DNA of 64,000 nucleotides from Paracyclopina nana (Eukaryota > Arthropoda > Copepoda > Cyclopoida > Cyclopettidae), in contig JAGUCH010000003.1 of the NCBI GenBank assembly GCA_019096065.1, forward strand, positions 558,001 through 622,000, written 5' to 3'. A program made the position numbers and the translations under genes. Below are positions 1-12,400 of the stretch, one piece after another. Below the pieces are notes generated by a model that ran no database searches, was not told the origin of the DNA, and saw only the letters and a program-made list of their open reading frames with translations. How positions within the stretch are numbered: the first letter of the stretch is position 1; every line of letters starts with the position of its first letter.

Positions 1-2820
1 GTATTCGGGTTTTTTGTAAGTGGCCAATTTTTGGCCATTATTATTCTGTTTTCCATAGCCTTGATCTTTTGTCCGAATGCATAATACAGATCTTCAGGAA
101 CTGGAGGGGATTTTTCGCGGCTTTTTGCCCCGCTGTGGCCACATGCATAGAGTGCTTAAAATGCACCATTTCATAACCTCGTTCATCCCACGAAACATAC
201 TATGAAGAGTAAATGAGGCGGAAAAGTGGGAAGAAAATCATTTGGGGCTCCGTTCAGCTGTCAATCAATTTCGCACTAATTAACATATGTTTCTTTTTTC
301 ATGAAAGATAGCAAAATGTGGAATAGCTCGAATTCTTGCTGCAGATATAAAATCTCTCTCGTAAAGCAAGCTAAGTGACATTTCGAGATAGCTAAAGTAC
401 TTTTTCCAGCCAAAAAAAGACTTCTTCATTTTATACTTGAGTTGATCTCAGCCATTCTTTCGAAAGCTCGAAAAAAGTGCAAGTGCATTTCATTGGAATG
501 CAGCCAAAAAATGCTCCAACTATTTTCTCATCTCCTAGAATTTTTTTAAAGGCACAAAATGTAATCAAAATAGTGAAAAACAGGTGTCGTCCCAATTTTT
601 CACGGGAGGGAAAAGTTCAAAAAGCTCATAAATAAAAAGGCTATTACAGCCATGCCAAATTGCACACGATTTTCAAAGCTGAATTGAATTTGACAATTGG
701 CTTAATTTTCAGCTCGACTCGTTCTTTTCGGCGGAGGCCGAGATTACTTTGCTGAAAATGTAAATACGGGCTCATTTGGGGGGCGGGTCAGTTGCCCGCG
801 AAGGCCACGCCCACATTCGGTCGCCATATCCGCCCATCATCATTCCACCATGAGAAGTAGAAATTGTGAGTTTAGGGGCGAAATTGCTGTGGTTTGGCCC
901 AGTGTGCATGAGGATTAGCCCGTGATTTTCCTCTTTGTGTTGTCGCTTTTAGCCTTTTGCTTGTATTGTGCACAGTGGATTTTTCCACCTTTTTCCCCGC
1001 ATGAAAACATAACTTGGATTCTTGCATTCTGCTCATTTTTTCATGTTTTCATTTTATGTTGATTTTGAGGTTTTTTTGGAAATAATGAAATAATCCACTG
1101 TGGACACGACAGTGTTATTTATAAAGCTCGTCTTAAATTATCCCAATTCAACTGCTGCTACATAAAACATTAATCTTAAGCTTTGCAAATGCAATGCTCA
1201 ACATGCTTAGCTTAAAAAAACGCTTTTAAAAACGCGGCGGAAATTATTGTGATTGATTTACAAGGCTGCAGGGCACATTTTTTCGAGCTTTTGCTCTCGG
1301 CTCTTTTTTAAAGCCTCCAAATTGTCGTCATTACATTTTTCATCAGCTCAAAATTGAAATGTAAATTCAAAAGCTGCATTTATTGTATTTTTGAACCTGG
1401 CTTTTTTGCCACTTGTCTGTCATAAGGGCTGCTCCATTTAAAACCAGTTTCATGTCGCGTTCTACCTTTTTTCCCATAAACCCTCAAGAAGAAACCTCTT
1501 TATGAAGTCACGTTTTTAGCATTGCAAAAAGGCCAGTTTTTTGTTGTCTGGTTGTTTTTTACTCTTGTAACAATTGATGGTTTTGAGCTCAGCATTGTTG
1601 AGTTGATAACCTACAAATTGCAACCCGGTTTGAAAAGCTTCCATTACTTATCTGATTTCTCCCATCAAAACGACTGACCATCATCGTCATATCACAATGC
1701 TGGAAAAATCTTCAATACCACATTTGATAGAGGTAAATTGGCAAAATCATTTCTTTTGCCACAGAGTTTCTCTCAATATTTTTTCTCGTTAATTGGACTT
1801 GGCATTGAAGTGTCATACCCTATTTTTGCGCCATTTGTACACGTGGGGGATCACGTTTTAAGTTTTGAGCAATTGCCCATATATACTTTATTTTTATCAT
1901 GCATGTGAGTGATAGGCGAAAACAAGTTTGTTCCTTGTCACCAACCTCCAACTGGTTTTTGTGGCTCAATTTGGCCTGGTAGCAAAAATTGGAATATACT
2001 GTGAAAGTGCTCATTTTGTAATATGATGATGCAATAATAAGTAGGCCAAATATGAGCTGCCCTTTCCCTTGGCAATTTTGTAATTTTGCCCAAATAAGAA
2101 ATTTGCCAACCCACATGCTCCTGCATAATCCATTATTTTCAAAAGATTTTAGTCAGCTCTGATGACCAAAATGGCCAAAAAATCCCAACTGTAATTGATA
2201 GTTTTTTCTATTGAAGCATTTTTTAAATTGTGTTTTGTGCGCGCCAAAGTAAACAGTCCACTGTGCATTTTTCCATCCTTTTTTGCTAGACTGAAAGATG
2301 AGATAGCTTAGAAATTGCCATTGTCAAAATTGACCTATTTGTTTAGGCGCGAAGAAGTGACTTTTTGTGTGGCCACTCCGCAATGTATAGTATAAGCCAA
2401 AGGCGTAAAGTCGCTAGATTCACAGCAGCGCCATCTATTCAGCAACTCGGTATACTGGTTAAAGGCTAATCAGTAAAAGGCTATTTGGTCATTTTGGTGT
2501 AAGGCTAAATGGTGAAAGGCAAATTGGCAAAAGGCTAAATTGGCTAAATGTTATCAAACAAAAAGGCTAATAACACCAAATAGCCTTTAACCACTACATA
2601 GAGAATTAAAAATTGGCTACTATTTGGCTTTATGAGCACTTGTGCCAAAAACTTTAATAACATGTCATAATCTACTGATGAATTGGCCCCCTTTCAAGCC
2701 ATAAAACCATATGGAAATAACGCAAATTGTCAAGCTTTTTGTTGTTGAAACCAAATTTTTCTAGCCTGGCTTCTCAGATCAGCCAATCAAATTGCCGCTC
2801 GTAATCACGTGACAAGTTTC
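1..2820. other. Non-coding upstream region, no supported gene
   Basis: I find no ORF with convincing splice sites or recognisable protein content here. The stretch is A-T rich. It holds an inverted cluster of a short AAGGCTA-type word at about 2457-2597, listed separately, and a GCGCCATCTAT word at 2428-2438. It probably is intergenic or the far 5' intron of the pyd gene. Confidence 0.5.
2457..2597. repeat. Inverted repeat built from an AAGGCTA word
   Basis: The left part contains several copies of AAAGGCTA/TAAGGCTA. The 14-mer AAAGGCTATTTGGT near 2477-2490 is matched by its exact reverse complement near 2576-2589. A small foldback element or a decayed MITE is the simplest reading. I see no clear target duplication. 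Confidence 0.4.
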
Positions 2821-2837
2821 GCGCACGACAGTTTCCC

Positions 2838-2902
2838 TATAAATACTTGATCAAGAAGCGCCATCTATCGAAAAAGTTTTCCACTACACTGGCTTATAAA
2901 AG
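2838..2902 (+). promoter_or_regulatory. Two TATA boxes, candidate distal pyd promoter
   Basis: TATAAATA at 2838-2845 and TATAAAAG at 2895-2902 are consensus TATA boxes in + orientation. They lie about 0.5 kb upstream of the first exon of the pyd chain I can support (3422-3515). A GCGCCATCTAT word sits between them at 2858-2868. No transcription start can be proved from sequence, so the link to pyd is inference. Confidence 0.35.
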
Positions 2903-3421
2903 TAAAACAGAGGTTTGCGTGCGTTCATCGAAGAAGAGTTTTTCTCTCAAATAAATCCACACCTCAAACACTTTTGTGGTACATTCGAACGTGACTGCGT
3001 GTTCACGTGGTCTTGTGGAAAATTGTATCACTTTAATTGAACGTTTTTGCCTCGGTTTTCCCGCAGTGTGCATTTGCTAGTTAGGGTGGTAAAAATGCTG
3101 TAACTTGCCCTCATTTCCCGCCCCTACTTACTTGCTTGCTAACCTTCTTTCGCACGAAGAATGGCCAATTTGATGCGTGCATTTCACCCATGACAATTTA
3201 ACGCACAATTGACGCTTATTTTCACTCATTTTTGCTTGTGTTTTGCTCCCAATCCACTACTAAATATTACTGCCATTCTCTGCATAAAGTAGGGAGCTAT
3301 TCTCCCCAGTTATAGCTGAAAAGTCTCCAATTTGAAAAAACAACACTGGACATGCATGACTTTGTGTGCATTTTCCAGCTGCTTCTTCTTCTTAGGTTTC
3401 ATACTCTTTTTGCTATTTCAG

Positions 3422-6400
3422 ATGCTGTAACTGCTGATGGTTTGGCCATTGCTCACAGCAGGGAAAGTTCTGTGGTGTCGGGGATTTTCTCAATGTCTCC
3501 AAAGTGCAATAATAGGTAAGTTGGCCAAAAGCTTTCTAAAAACCGTGAGACCTATTCAAAATGCTGTTTTTTCCCCAAATAAATTATGGGACTTCTATTT
3601 AAAAGTGGCAAAAGAGGGAAGAAGCAAGTTTGACAAAAAGAAAATTGGAAAAGTTCTCTTGGGTGGAAAAAAGTTGGGCTAAAAAAGAACCTCCTTTTTT
3701 CAAATAAATTGTTTAAGTTCAAAATGTTAAATACATCTCACTTCTTCTTGGGCATATTATTTGGAAAATCTTGTATTTTTTATTATTCATCCTGAAAGGA
3801 CAAAAGTTTTGTCTCTTAGCATGAAATATGCTGATGGATGGTGAAGTATCTTTTTCCTGATGATGATGTGTCATTTTTGAGGCCACCGGAAGGAACCACT
3901 CATAGCACAAAGCAGATGAAATTCAGGATATTGAGCATTACCCTTTTTACCTGCTTTGGCACTCAGCAAGTCTTTTTTTTACCTAACAAGCGCAGTTTAT
4001 GGCTATGTAAATTCCATTCTGCATGCTTTGAAAATTGAGTAGATGCAAAGAGAATATGTTACAAATGCAAAGAACTTGTTGCATTTTGCCAAGATTTCCA
4101 AACTTGTTATATAAGCTTATCATTCAATTTAAAGATACTATGATGAAACTCGGCCATTGTCAGCACATTGTGTAAAGTCATACTTGACCATATGTGAGAA
4201 GTAAAAAGTTGCCCTGGGCCCTTCAAAAGTTTTTCTCCTTTGAATAATTCCTGATATATGAGAAAAATCATTAGTTGACAACTTTCACCTCATGAAAACA
4301 CACACTCACAGTGGACAAGAGTGCACAAAAGCAATTCCAATCAGACATGAGAAAAATTAAGTGGACTCAATTGATTTCTGTCAGGTAGCAATTTGTGTAA
4401 ATATAAGGGAAAATTATCCCAATGTGCAGGAAAATCTCCTTATGGAGCTCAGTCATGTCCTGAACTCTGGTCTGGATTCTTTACATCAACATCAATTTGT
4501 TTGCATACAACTGCAATTTCTGCAATTGGCCACTGCTTTGAGGCGCACAGCGGGTCAATTGGCCCATAAAAGCCCCATGACGGCTGAAAGCTCCTCAGTT
4601 TTCACAATAAAGAAGCAATTGTAAGTTGAGAAGCTATTTAACAGCTGAGTTGCAGCCCAATTTTTTCGACTTCTTCTGCACGTACAGAATATCCCCCTTA
4701 AATCATAGTGAAGCATCGGATCGAGCTCCAAGTCAAGCTCATCGGCGTCAGCCCAGGCAGCTGCGTGCATGGCACGTGGCGCGTTGCCTGAAAATACGCC
4801 TTAGAATCATAGGCTCTCTTATTTACTCTCCTATAAAGGTGGGGCAACCTGTAAGGAGCCCACTTTCAAAGCCAATAGCTAATTTTTGACTTGGAGCTCA
4901 ATCATGGCAGCAACTGATGTTTGTTTTGATTTACAGAAAGCCACTTTTTTGCCAGCCTCACTGTGCACTACGAAATGTTTACAATTTGCCGGCCTCAACT
5001 CCAGCTGAGTTCAGGTTGAAGAAATGCCTAGCTGCAGATAAATTCAAGCATTTCCAGTAGTCTCACTACTACTCTTGCACCAGCAAAATGTAGGTGTGAA
5101 AAATCCCCTCATTAATCCTCTTTCAAAAATTCCTTTCTTAGGGACTTGGAACTGAAGCAGCAGCATCACTTGCTGGCCAATGGCTCATCTCATGTGGAAA
5201 CTGTGCAAGATGCCAGAATGAGGGAAAAATTGGCTGCTTTGGAAGATCTCAATGAGCTTTTGGAGGAGCCCGTGGAGGAGCAGGTAGATGATGCCATTTT
5301 CTAATTTATGCCAAAACCTGATTAATGACACCCAAATATTTGCACTGCTCTGATTAATATCCACATATTTAATTGGCTTGGGATGATGGATGCAGGTGTG
5401 TCAAGCCTTTTTTGTCATTTTTCCAAAACAAACCTTCAGTTGTATTTTTACATATATATTTGAGCATGCTCCAAGGTTTTTTGTGTTAGCTAGGAAGGAA
5501 GTCATAAGGGTTGCCATCACCTGTCTCAAAATAACGTAATCAACGACTGACTGGTGAGACCAGGTGCTCTAGCCTTGCATTTTATGTGTAGAATAGGAGG
5601 CCAAATTCGATTCTTGAGGTTATTCGAGCACTTGAAAGGATTTTGAGTATTCCAAAATGAGCACAGATGAATCGATTTGAGTAGAGCAGAATTTGGCCAT
5701 CAATCTCACCTTACTGAAATTCGACCTTATCGCACTTTTTGCGCTCGCGTTTTTCAAACAAATCCAGTTTGGCATTCGGCATCATGGGGATCGGATCCAT
5801 TTTTAGCCCTGTGCAAAAATCGGAGAAGACCGTTAAAAAGCATAAAAAGAGCAGCAGCTCGAGTGGGAAGCAGCAGCAACGGCACGAGAACAAGCATAGG
5901 AGCAGCAAGCGCAGCTCGAGTTCAAGAAAATCAGTGAGAAAATTGGCGAGAACTGACAGTGGCAAAAAGAAGGTAACTTTTGGCTTGCAAAGCTCGAAAG
6001 TGAAGAGATGCTAGCCTAACGGAGTATGGACAGATTGCCATGCTTTTCATTTATTTTTGCCGATTGATCTGCACATATTATTTTGAGCTTTTAAGCTTAG
6101 CGCTTAAATGCACTGCATTAAAAGCTTTTCAAGTTTCTCTAATGAGTGCCTTTTTATGGAAAAAGCTGCAAAGTTGATTTTTACTCGCATTTATTTCTAA
6201 AAATGATGAATATGCTAAAAATTCAGTAAAAATGGTAGTAATTGAAATAAAGTGAAGGTACTGTTTGGCATGCAAAGCTCGTCAGTGTGAATGTATGAAC
6301 TTAATTGAGTACGGACAGGTTGTCATGCTTAACAGATATTACTATTAGCTGAGACGGCTGAGCAGTACATAAGTTCCGACCATATAATTTCCATGATCTT

Positions 6401-9400
6401 TCACTGTTGTTTGATCTAGAGGAGGATAATGAACATTATGTTTCTGCAAGTGGATAATGATCATTATACCTCACTTGATCCTTACGCCATCTATTTTATT
6501 TGAATATCACAGAAAAAAAGGAAGGAGGTAGCAAGAATCGAACCCTGGTCACCCGGGTAGCGCGCCGACGCTCTACCACTGAGCCACCAATTTGATTATA
6601 AAGATTGCTCAGAAGCTGGGTTAAATAAGTACAGCAGTAAACTGGCGACTAGCGAGCGCTGAAGAAACATGGCCGAACTTTAGGCCGAACGGGCTGGCGC
6701 GGCATGGTCGCAAGACGCAACGGCAACAGGTGCAGGCGCATGTTGAAGGCTAGACCGCTGGGTCAGCTTTGATGAGCTCACGCTCGCTATATGCAATAAA
6801 GCGAGCCGCAAAATTTAAGGCATATCTTGCAAAAATCAAGCCTAAAAAACTTTCGTAAATTCAATTTTAGCCAATGCATGAAATGTTGGGGGGCAGCAAA
6901 TAGTAATAGGATTATACACCTCTAGGCTGTCGGATAACACTCATTATTTTTTAGTGTCTCCGCTCACTCGTGATCTGTCACTTGACACTAAAAAATAATT
7001 CGTGTTATCCTCCAGCCTAGAGGTGTATAATCCTATATTATTGTTCGAATGATTTGATGATCTGACACTTCCTATGCGCCTTTTAACTTAGCTCTGCTAT
7101 AAGAGCAAGCACTATTTGAGTTACTGAAAATCATTGAGAAAATTGGCGAGAACTGACAATGGCAAAAAGAAGGTAACTTTTGGCTTGAAAAGCTCGAAAG
7201 TGAAGAGATGCTAGCCTAACTGAGTATGGACAGGTTGCCATGCTTTTCATTTATTTTTGCAGATTGATCTGCACATATTATTCTGAGCTTTTAAACTTAG
7301 CGCATAAATGCACTGCATTAAAAGCTTTTCAAGTTTCTCTAATGAGTGCCTTTTTATGGAAAAAGCAGCAAAGTTGATTTTTACTCGCATTTATTTCTAA
7401 AAATGATGAATATGCTAAAAATTCAGTATAAATGGAGGTAATTGATATGAAGCGAAGGCACTGTTTGGTTTGCAAAGCTCGTCAGTGTGAACGTATGAAC
7501 TTAATTGAGTACAGACAGGTTGTCATGCTTTACAGATATTATTGTTCGAATGATTTGATGATCTGTCACTCGCTAAACGCCTTTAAGCTTAGCGCTGCTC
7601 ACAAAGCGTGTAGCAATTCTCTAATTAGCCCCTTTTTATGGGACTCATCACATGAAGTTTCATCATGGCTGCAGTTAATTTCCTGCGGACATTTGTGGGC
7701 TTGTGAGAGTGTGGCGTTAAAATTAAAGGATGTTAGCTCGCATATAGCAGCGTTATACGACAACTACCATAATTTTACATGTGACTGAACAAACCTCAGC
7801 AGTGTAACTTTGCCTTTCGGAAACAATGGTTGTGTTGAGAAGAGGCCAGCAAATTTACTCCAATAAAAGTGATGGCTTCAGATCTCTGCCCTGTCAGCTG
7901 AGCAGTAATTCGCATAGCGTGCCCAATTTGCCAATTGCCTCGTCATTGGTGCACAGAATCAATGCCAATGCAATGATGACAAGTTCACCTCCAAAGCTGA
8001 GCTATGCCAAAAGAATGCCATTGCTGAAGGTAGTAAAATAATTGCTGATAATTCGAGGGAAATCATTTTTATTATGGCAATTTTTCACTGCATTAAAGGC
8101 ATCCATTTTTAGAAGAAGTTTGACAAAGCAACGCCAATTATTTACCAAATTAGCCATTATCGTCGCGTCATTGATTTTGCTGAGGTTTTACATTATCTCG
8201 TCACATTTTAAGTGGATTGCCATGCTTCAATTCACATCAATAATACCGAAATTCATGTCTTGCGAACCAATGCCAAAAACAAAAAAATGCCTTGAGAACG
8301 ACCTAGATTAGGTTTCAGTTTGCTTATTTTGCGCATGTGCGCAAAAGCTCCTACTTTTTGTGCGAGTGGTGCGCCACCGAAAAATCGGAGCATTGCATAT
8401 TATGCCAAAGTGTCAACATGAAAGTTACCAACTTGATCAACGACTTGCTTTTGCAGTTGGTAAGTTGTGTATCATAATCTGATGTTACGTCTGTCAAGAT
8501 ACGCATCTACATCGCAGCCACTCAATTTATGTGTGAATTACTGCTGTGACAAAAAAGCCGAAATGTCTGTGTACTATGAAATCAGATTTTTAATGCACCT
8601 TGAGAAGCCATTTGTTCCCACGAAATGAAAATCATATCGTCTCTCAGTAGTAATATATCAACTTGAGAGTTATTTTCCGAGCCTAGCTTAATTAAAAAGT
8701 GGGACTTTTTGGCTTTAACTGAAAAATTGACCAGCGTATGTATAGACATCAGTATCATAACAAAGACACTCCATCTACCGACAATTTTGGACAAACACTT
8801 GGGAGTTGAGCTCAAAATGAAGTTCATTTCCATGAGTCAAGTCACTTTTTTACTTATTGATCAAAAACATCAACATTGAACATAAGGATTCCTTCAGGCC
8901 TTTAAGTGTGAAATTGGGTAGGCCGGAAAGTGAGTCATAGCTACCAGAAAAATTACAGTCACTTCAAATAAATCTCTAATTTGGCTTTTGTGCTAATTAT
9001 GTGAGGAATTCATTAAAATATTTAATAACACTGCTCTTGTTTAATATTTTCCAATTTTGGTACCACAAACTAGGAGCACAAAAAGAGAATCCTCTTTTTA
9101 GTTTAGAAGCAATCCTTGAATTTACTTTGCTGCTTTTTCAGCTAATGCTCTATTTGCTTCTTTACTAATTTGGCCCAAAATTGAATATTACACTTTTGAT
9201 GTCAAAATTATCATAAATTATTTCCCTACCCAAAACTTGTTTCGTCACAAAAGGGCAATGAAATGTTATGATATCAATTATAAATGGTTACTTTTATTTC
9301 ACTTCAGCTTAGCATCAGGACTTTTTTATCTTGTTATCTAGTTAGTTATGGTTACTAATAGATTTAGTAGATTTAAAATTCTGCAAAAATAATTATTTCA

Positions 9401-12400
9401 CGAATCACATAAACGCGTTAACTCAGCCTTTTTGTCAAGTAGCGTCAGCCGAAAATCCCAGCTGTTGCCCAAAAAGGCCACTGGGATTGCTCTACATCAT
9501 TGTCATTGTTAAGATACTCATGTGAATAATTGCAATTTCTTTTTAGGGCGGGGAAAGAATAGCTTGGGAGTATCACCACGTGGTTTTGGAACGCGTTCCA
9601 GGCTATGGATTTGGAATAGCCGTGAGTGGAGGCCGCGATAATCCTCACTTTACAAATGGGGACCCGAGCATTGCCATTTCAGATGTCCTCAAGGCTGGCC
9701 CTGCCGAAGGAAAGCTACTGTAAGTGAATATTAGAAAAAAGTCCTGAATCCGATGCAAAATTTCCACCACTATGTAAATTACAGTGACAAGCGAATTTTT
9801 TTTCATCTAATGTTCAATTAGCGGATTTTAATATATGCTGAGTGTATTTTAACAGCGCGGATTTTTGCGGACTCGGATTTCAACAGATATATCAAACCAA
9901 ACTACTTTTAAAAGGTTTCTTTTTCTCAAAGTTTCTAAAATGCAACTTATATAATTATGTTGAATAGCTGTATTATGAGAAAAGCAAGTCCTGTTTTTTG
10001 GTGTCACCCTTTGTTATCACCCAAGTGAGAATTTGATGGCATGGCTTGCAGTAGTGGTAGTAGTTGTCAGCAACTTTCCTCTCAATTTCCGGAGCTGGCT
10101 ACAAAATATGGTTGAATACATTAAAGTGTAGATATAGCGAAGAGAGGAAAAATCTCAATTTTTTCCATTTTCAGGATCAATGACAGGGTGATTTCTGCCA
10201 ATAACGTCTCCCTTGAGGGAGTGGACTACGCGACTGCGGTGCAAGTTTTGCGTGACTCAGGCCAAACTGTCAACCTCGTGGTGAAAAGGAGGGTGATTTT
10301 GCCACCCACCATTCCTGCCACCAGCTTGATCACTCCGGACCAGCCAAAGCTCCTCAACGTCAGTTTGTCCAGGTCGAAGAAAAAGGAGGACTTTGGCCTG
10401 GTGCTGGGGCTGAAAATCTATGTCAAGGAAATCTTGGCCAGATCTCCTGCTGACAAGGATGGCGTGCTCAAGGAGGGCGATGAGGTCACCAAGATCAATG
10501 GCAATCCTCTGGTCGACAATTTGAGCCTGAAGGACGTGAAGAAAATCCTGGATGCTTCCAAAGACAAGCTGGATCTGGTTGTCAGGAGGTCGCCAGCGAA
10601 AAATCCGCTCCTGGATGGCACTGACAAGAACAATTTGGTGAAGAATGGCGGCATTCCGCCCAGGCCTCCATTGCCCTCAGGTAAAAAATGTTTGGATATT
10701 TGGGATCTTGTACCGTTAATTGTGGAGTTTTGTGCATGTCCTAATTATTACATACATTAGCTGACGAAAACAGTACGAAAACAGCAGAGCAGCAACTAAG
10801 TAACGGTGAAGGGTGCACTATAGACATACACGAGGCCATCGATGAAGCCATCAAGGTTGAGACCGAAAAGCTGTACGAGGAAGCCTGTTCTAGCTTGTCC
10901 ACCTCTGGAGGTATTTAGCTCTTCTAGTTGCATGTTCCTCAGCATAATTCCATTTCATTAGTGTCAAGATTTTTAAAAATTTGAATCAATTGTAGAATAT
11001 GGAACGATTGGAGGACCAACCAGAACTATTCAAAAGCCTCCTGAAGCTCAATTTGCTCCAAGGTAAAAATTCAATTTTTATGGATTTCATATAGTAGTTA
11101 TTGATTACGTTTCAGTTCTGAGGAGAGGGCCATAAGTTTCCGCAAGAATGGCTCGGTGGGCATCAGGCTCACTGGAGGCAACGAGGTGGGCATTTTCGTG
11201 TCGGCTGTCCAGCCAGGATCCTCTGCTGCGGACCAAGGACTCCAGCCTGGAGACAAGATTTTGAAAGTCAACGATCTGGATATGCAAGGCGTGACGCGAG
11301 AAGAGGCCGTTCTCCTCCTCTTGTCCTTGCAAGACAAGGTCAATCTGCATGTCAAGTTCAGCAAAGAGGAGTACGAAGACATCATGATGCACCAGAAGGG
11401 CGACTCTTTCTTCATCAGGTATATAAATTATTTGCATATGGAAAAAGCCATATTTGACAGTGCAATTTTTGATACAGGACTCATTTCAACTATGATCAAC
11501 CGGAGCGAGGTGAGATGGACTTTGAAAAGTCAGAGGTGTTCCACGTGGTGGACACGCTCCACAATGGAGTGGTAGGATCGTGGCAAGCCCTCAGAGTGTC
11601 TGGAGACAAGACCAAAGTCCACCGTGGAGTGATCCCAAATAAGGCCAGAGCTGAGGAATTGGCCACCAAGCAGTTCAACGCTGCCAAAAAGGAGCAGAAT
11701 GCTGCCGACCAAAAGGGCTCGTCCATCTTCAGAAGACGCAGGGACAAAGCGACCAGACAACGAAGAAGCAAATCTCTGGGGAAGGCAAGTGTATTTTTGG
11801 TTCATACTAGAAGTTTTCTTTACAATCATTGCTACCAAAGGGGGAAAATCACTCAATGATTGAGGACTGTGATGAGCATCTCCTGCACCCTCCGGCTGCT
11901 GTCACTGGCAGCTCGAGGTTCAGAATGCTCAGATACAGATCCAGACCCGAGGGGAACCAACTCCACAGAAGATCAGAAGTATTTCTGGTAGATTGGATTT
12001 GCAGTTGCTCATTTTTTTGCATATTAACACTTTGATGTGATTTCTGATTGCCTAAGAACCTAATCGTGCTTTTTGCTACAAAGGACTAGAAAGATATCAA
12101 TTTCAGGATCATTGGGAGGACCTCGTGTGGAGTGAGTCCACGTCGAAATTCCCAGCTTATGAAAGGGTCTCGTTGCGCCATCCAGGATTCCCGAGGCCGG
12201 TCGTCATTTTCGGCCCAGTCTCTGATATGGCGAGAGATCGACTGCTGAAAGATTTCCCTGGCAAGTTTGCTTTCCCCCAAAATGTCGAGGAAGGTGGGAA
12301 AAACAAGTCTAGCATTGTCAGACTGTCTTCCATCAAGGAGATCATGAATCAGGGCAAGCACGCGTTGCTCGACGTGACTCCCAATGCTGTGGACAAGCTG

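Larger units (their letters stand above)
5927..7615. repeat. 501-bp tandem duplication, copy 1 split by an insertion
   Basis: 5927-6341 aligns to 7127-7541 at a constant offset of 1,200 bp with scattered substitutions and no indels that I see. Copy 1 resumes at 7041 and matches copy 2 from 7542. Removing the insertion (699 bp with one target copy) gives a 501-bp unit. The unit begins inside the basic pyd exon, so the 3' end of that exon and its donor are also duplicated. Each unit holds an internal imperfect repeat of about 75 bp around the words AAAGCTCG and GGACAG. Confidence 0.85.

Noticed and set aside
1820..2126. Short minus ORFs of 98 and 62 codons
   Set aside because: No start context, signal or domain; A-T rich non-coding sequence.
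6519..6592. Functional tRNA gene
   Set aside because: A and B boxes are present but the acceptor stem does not pair and the T stem is poor.
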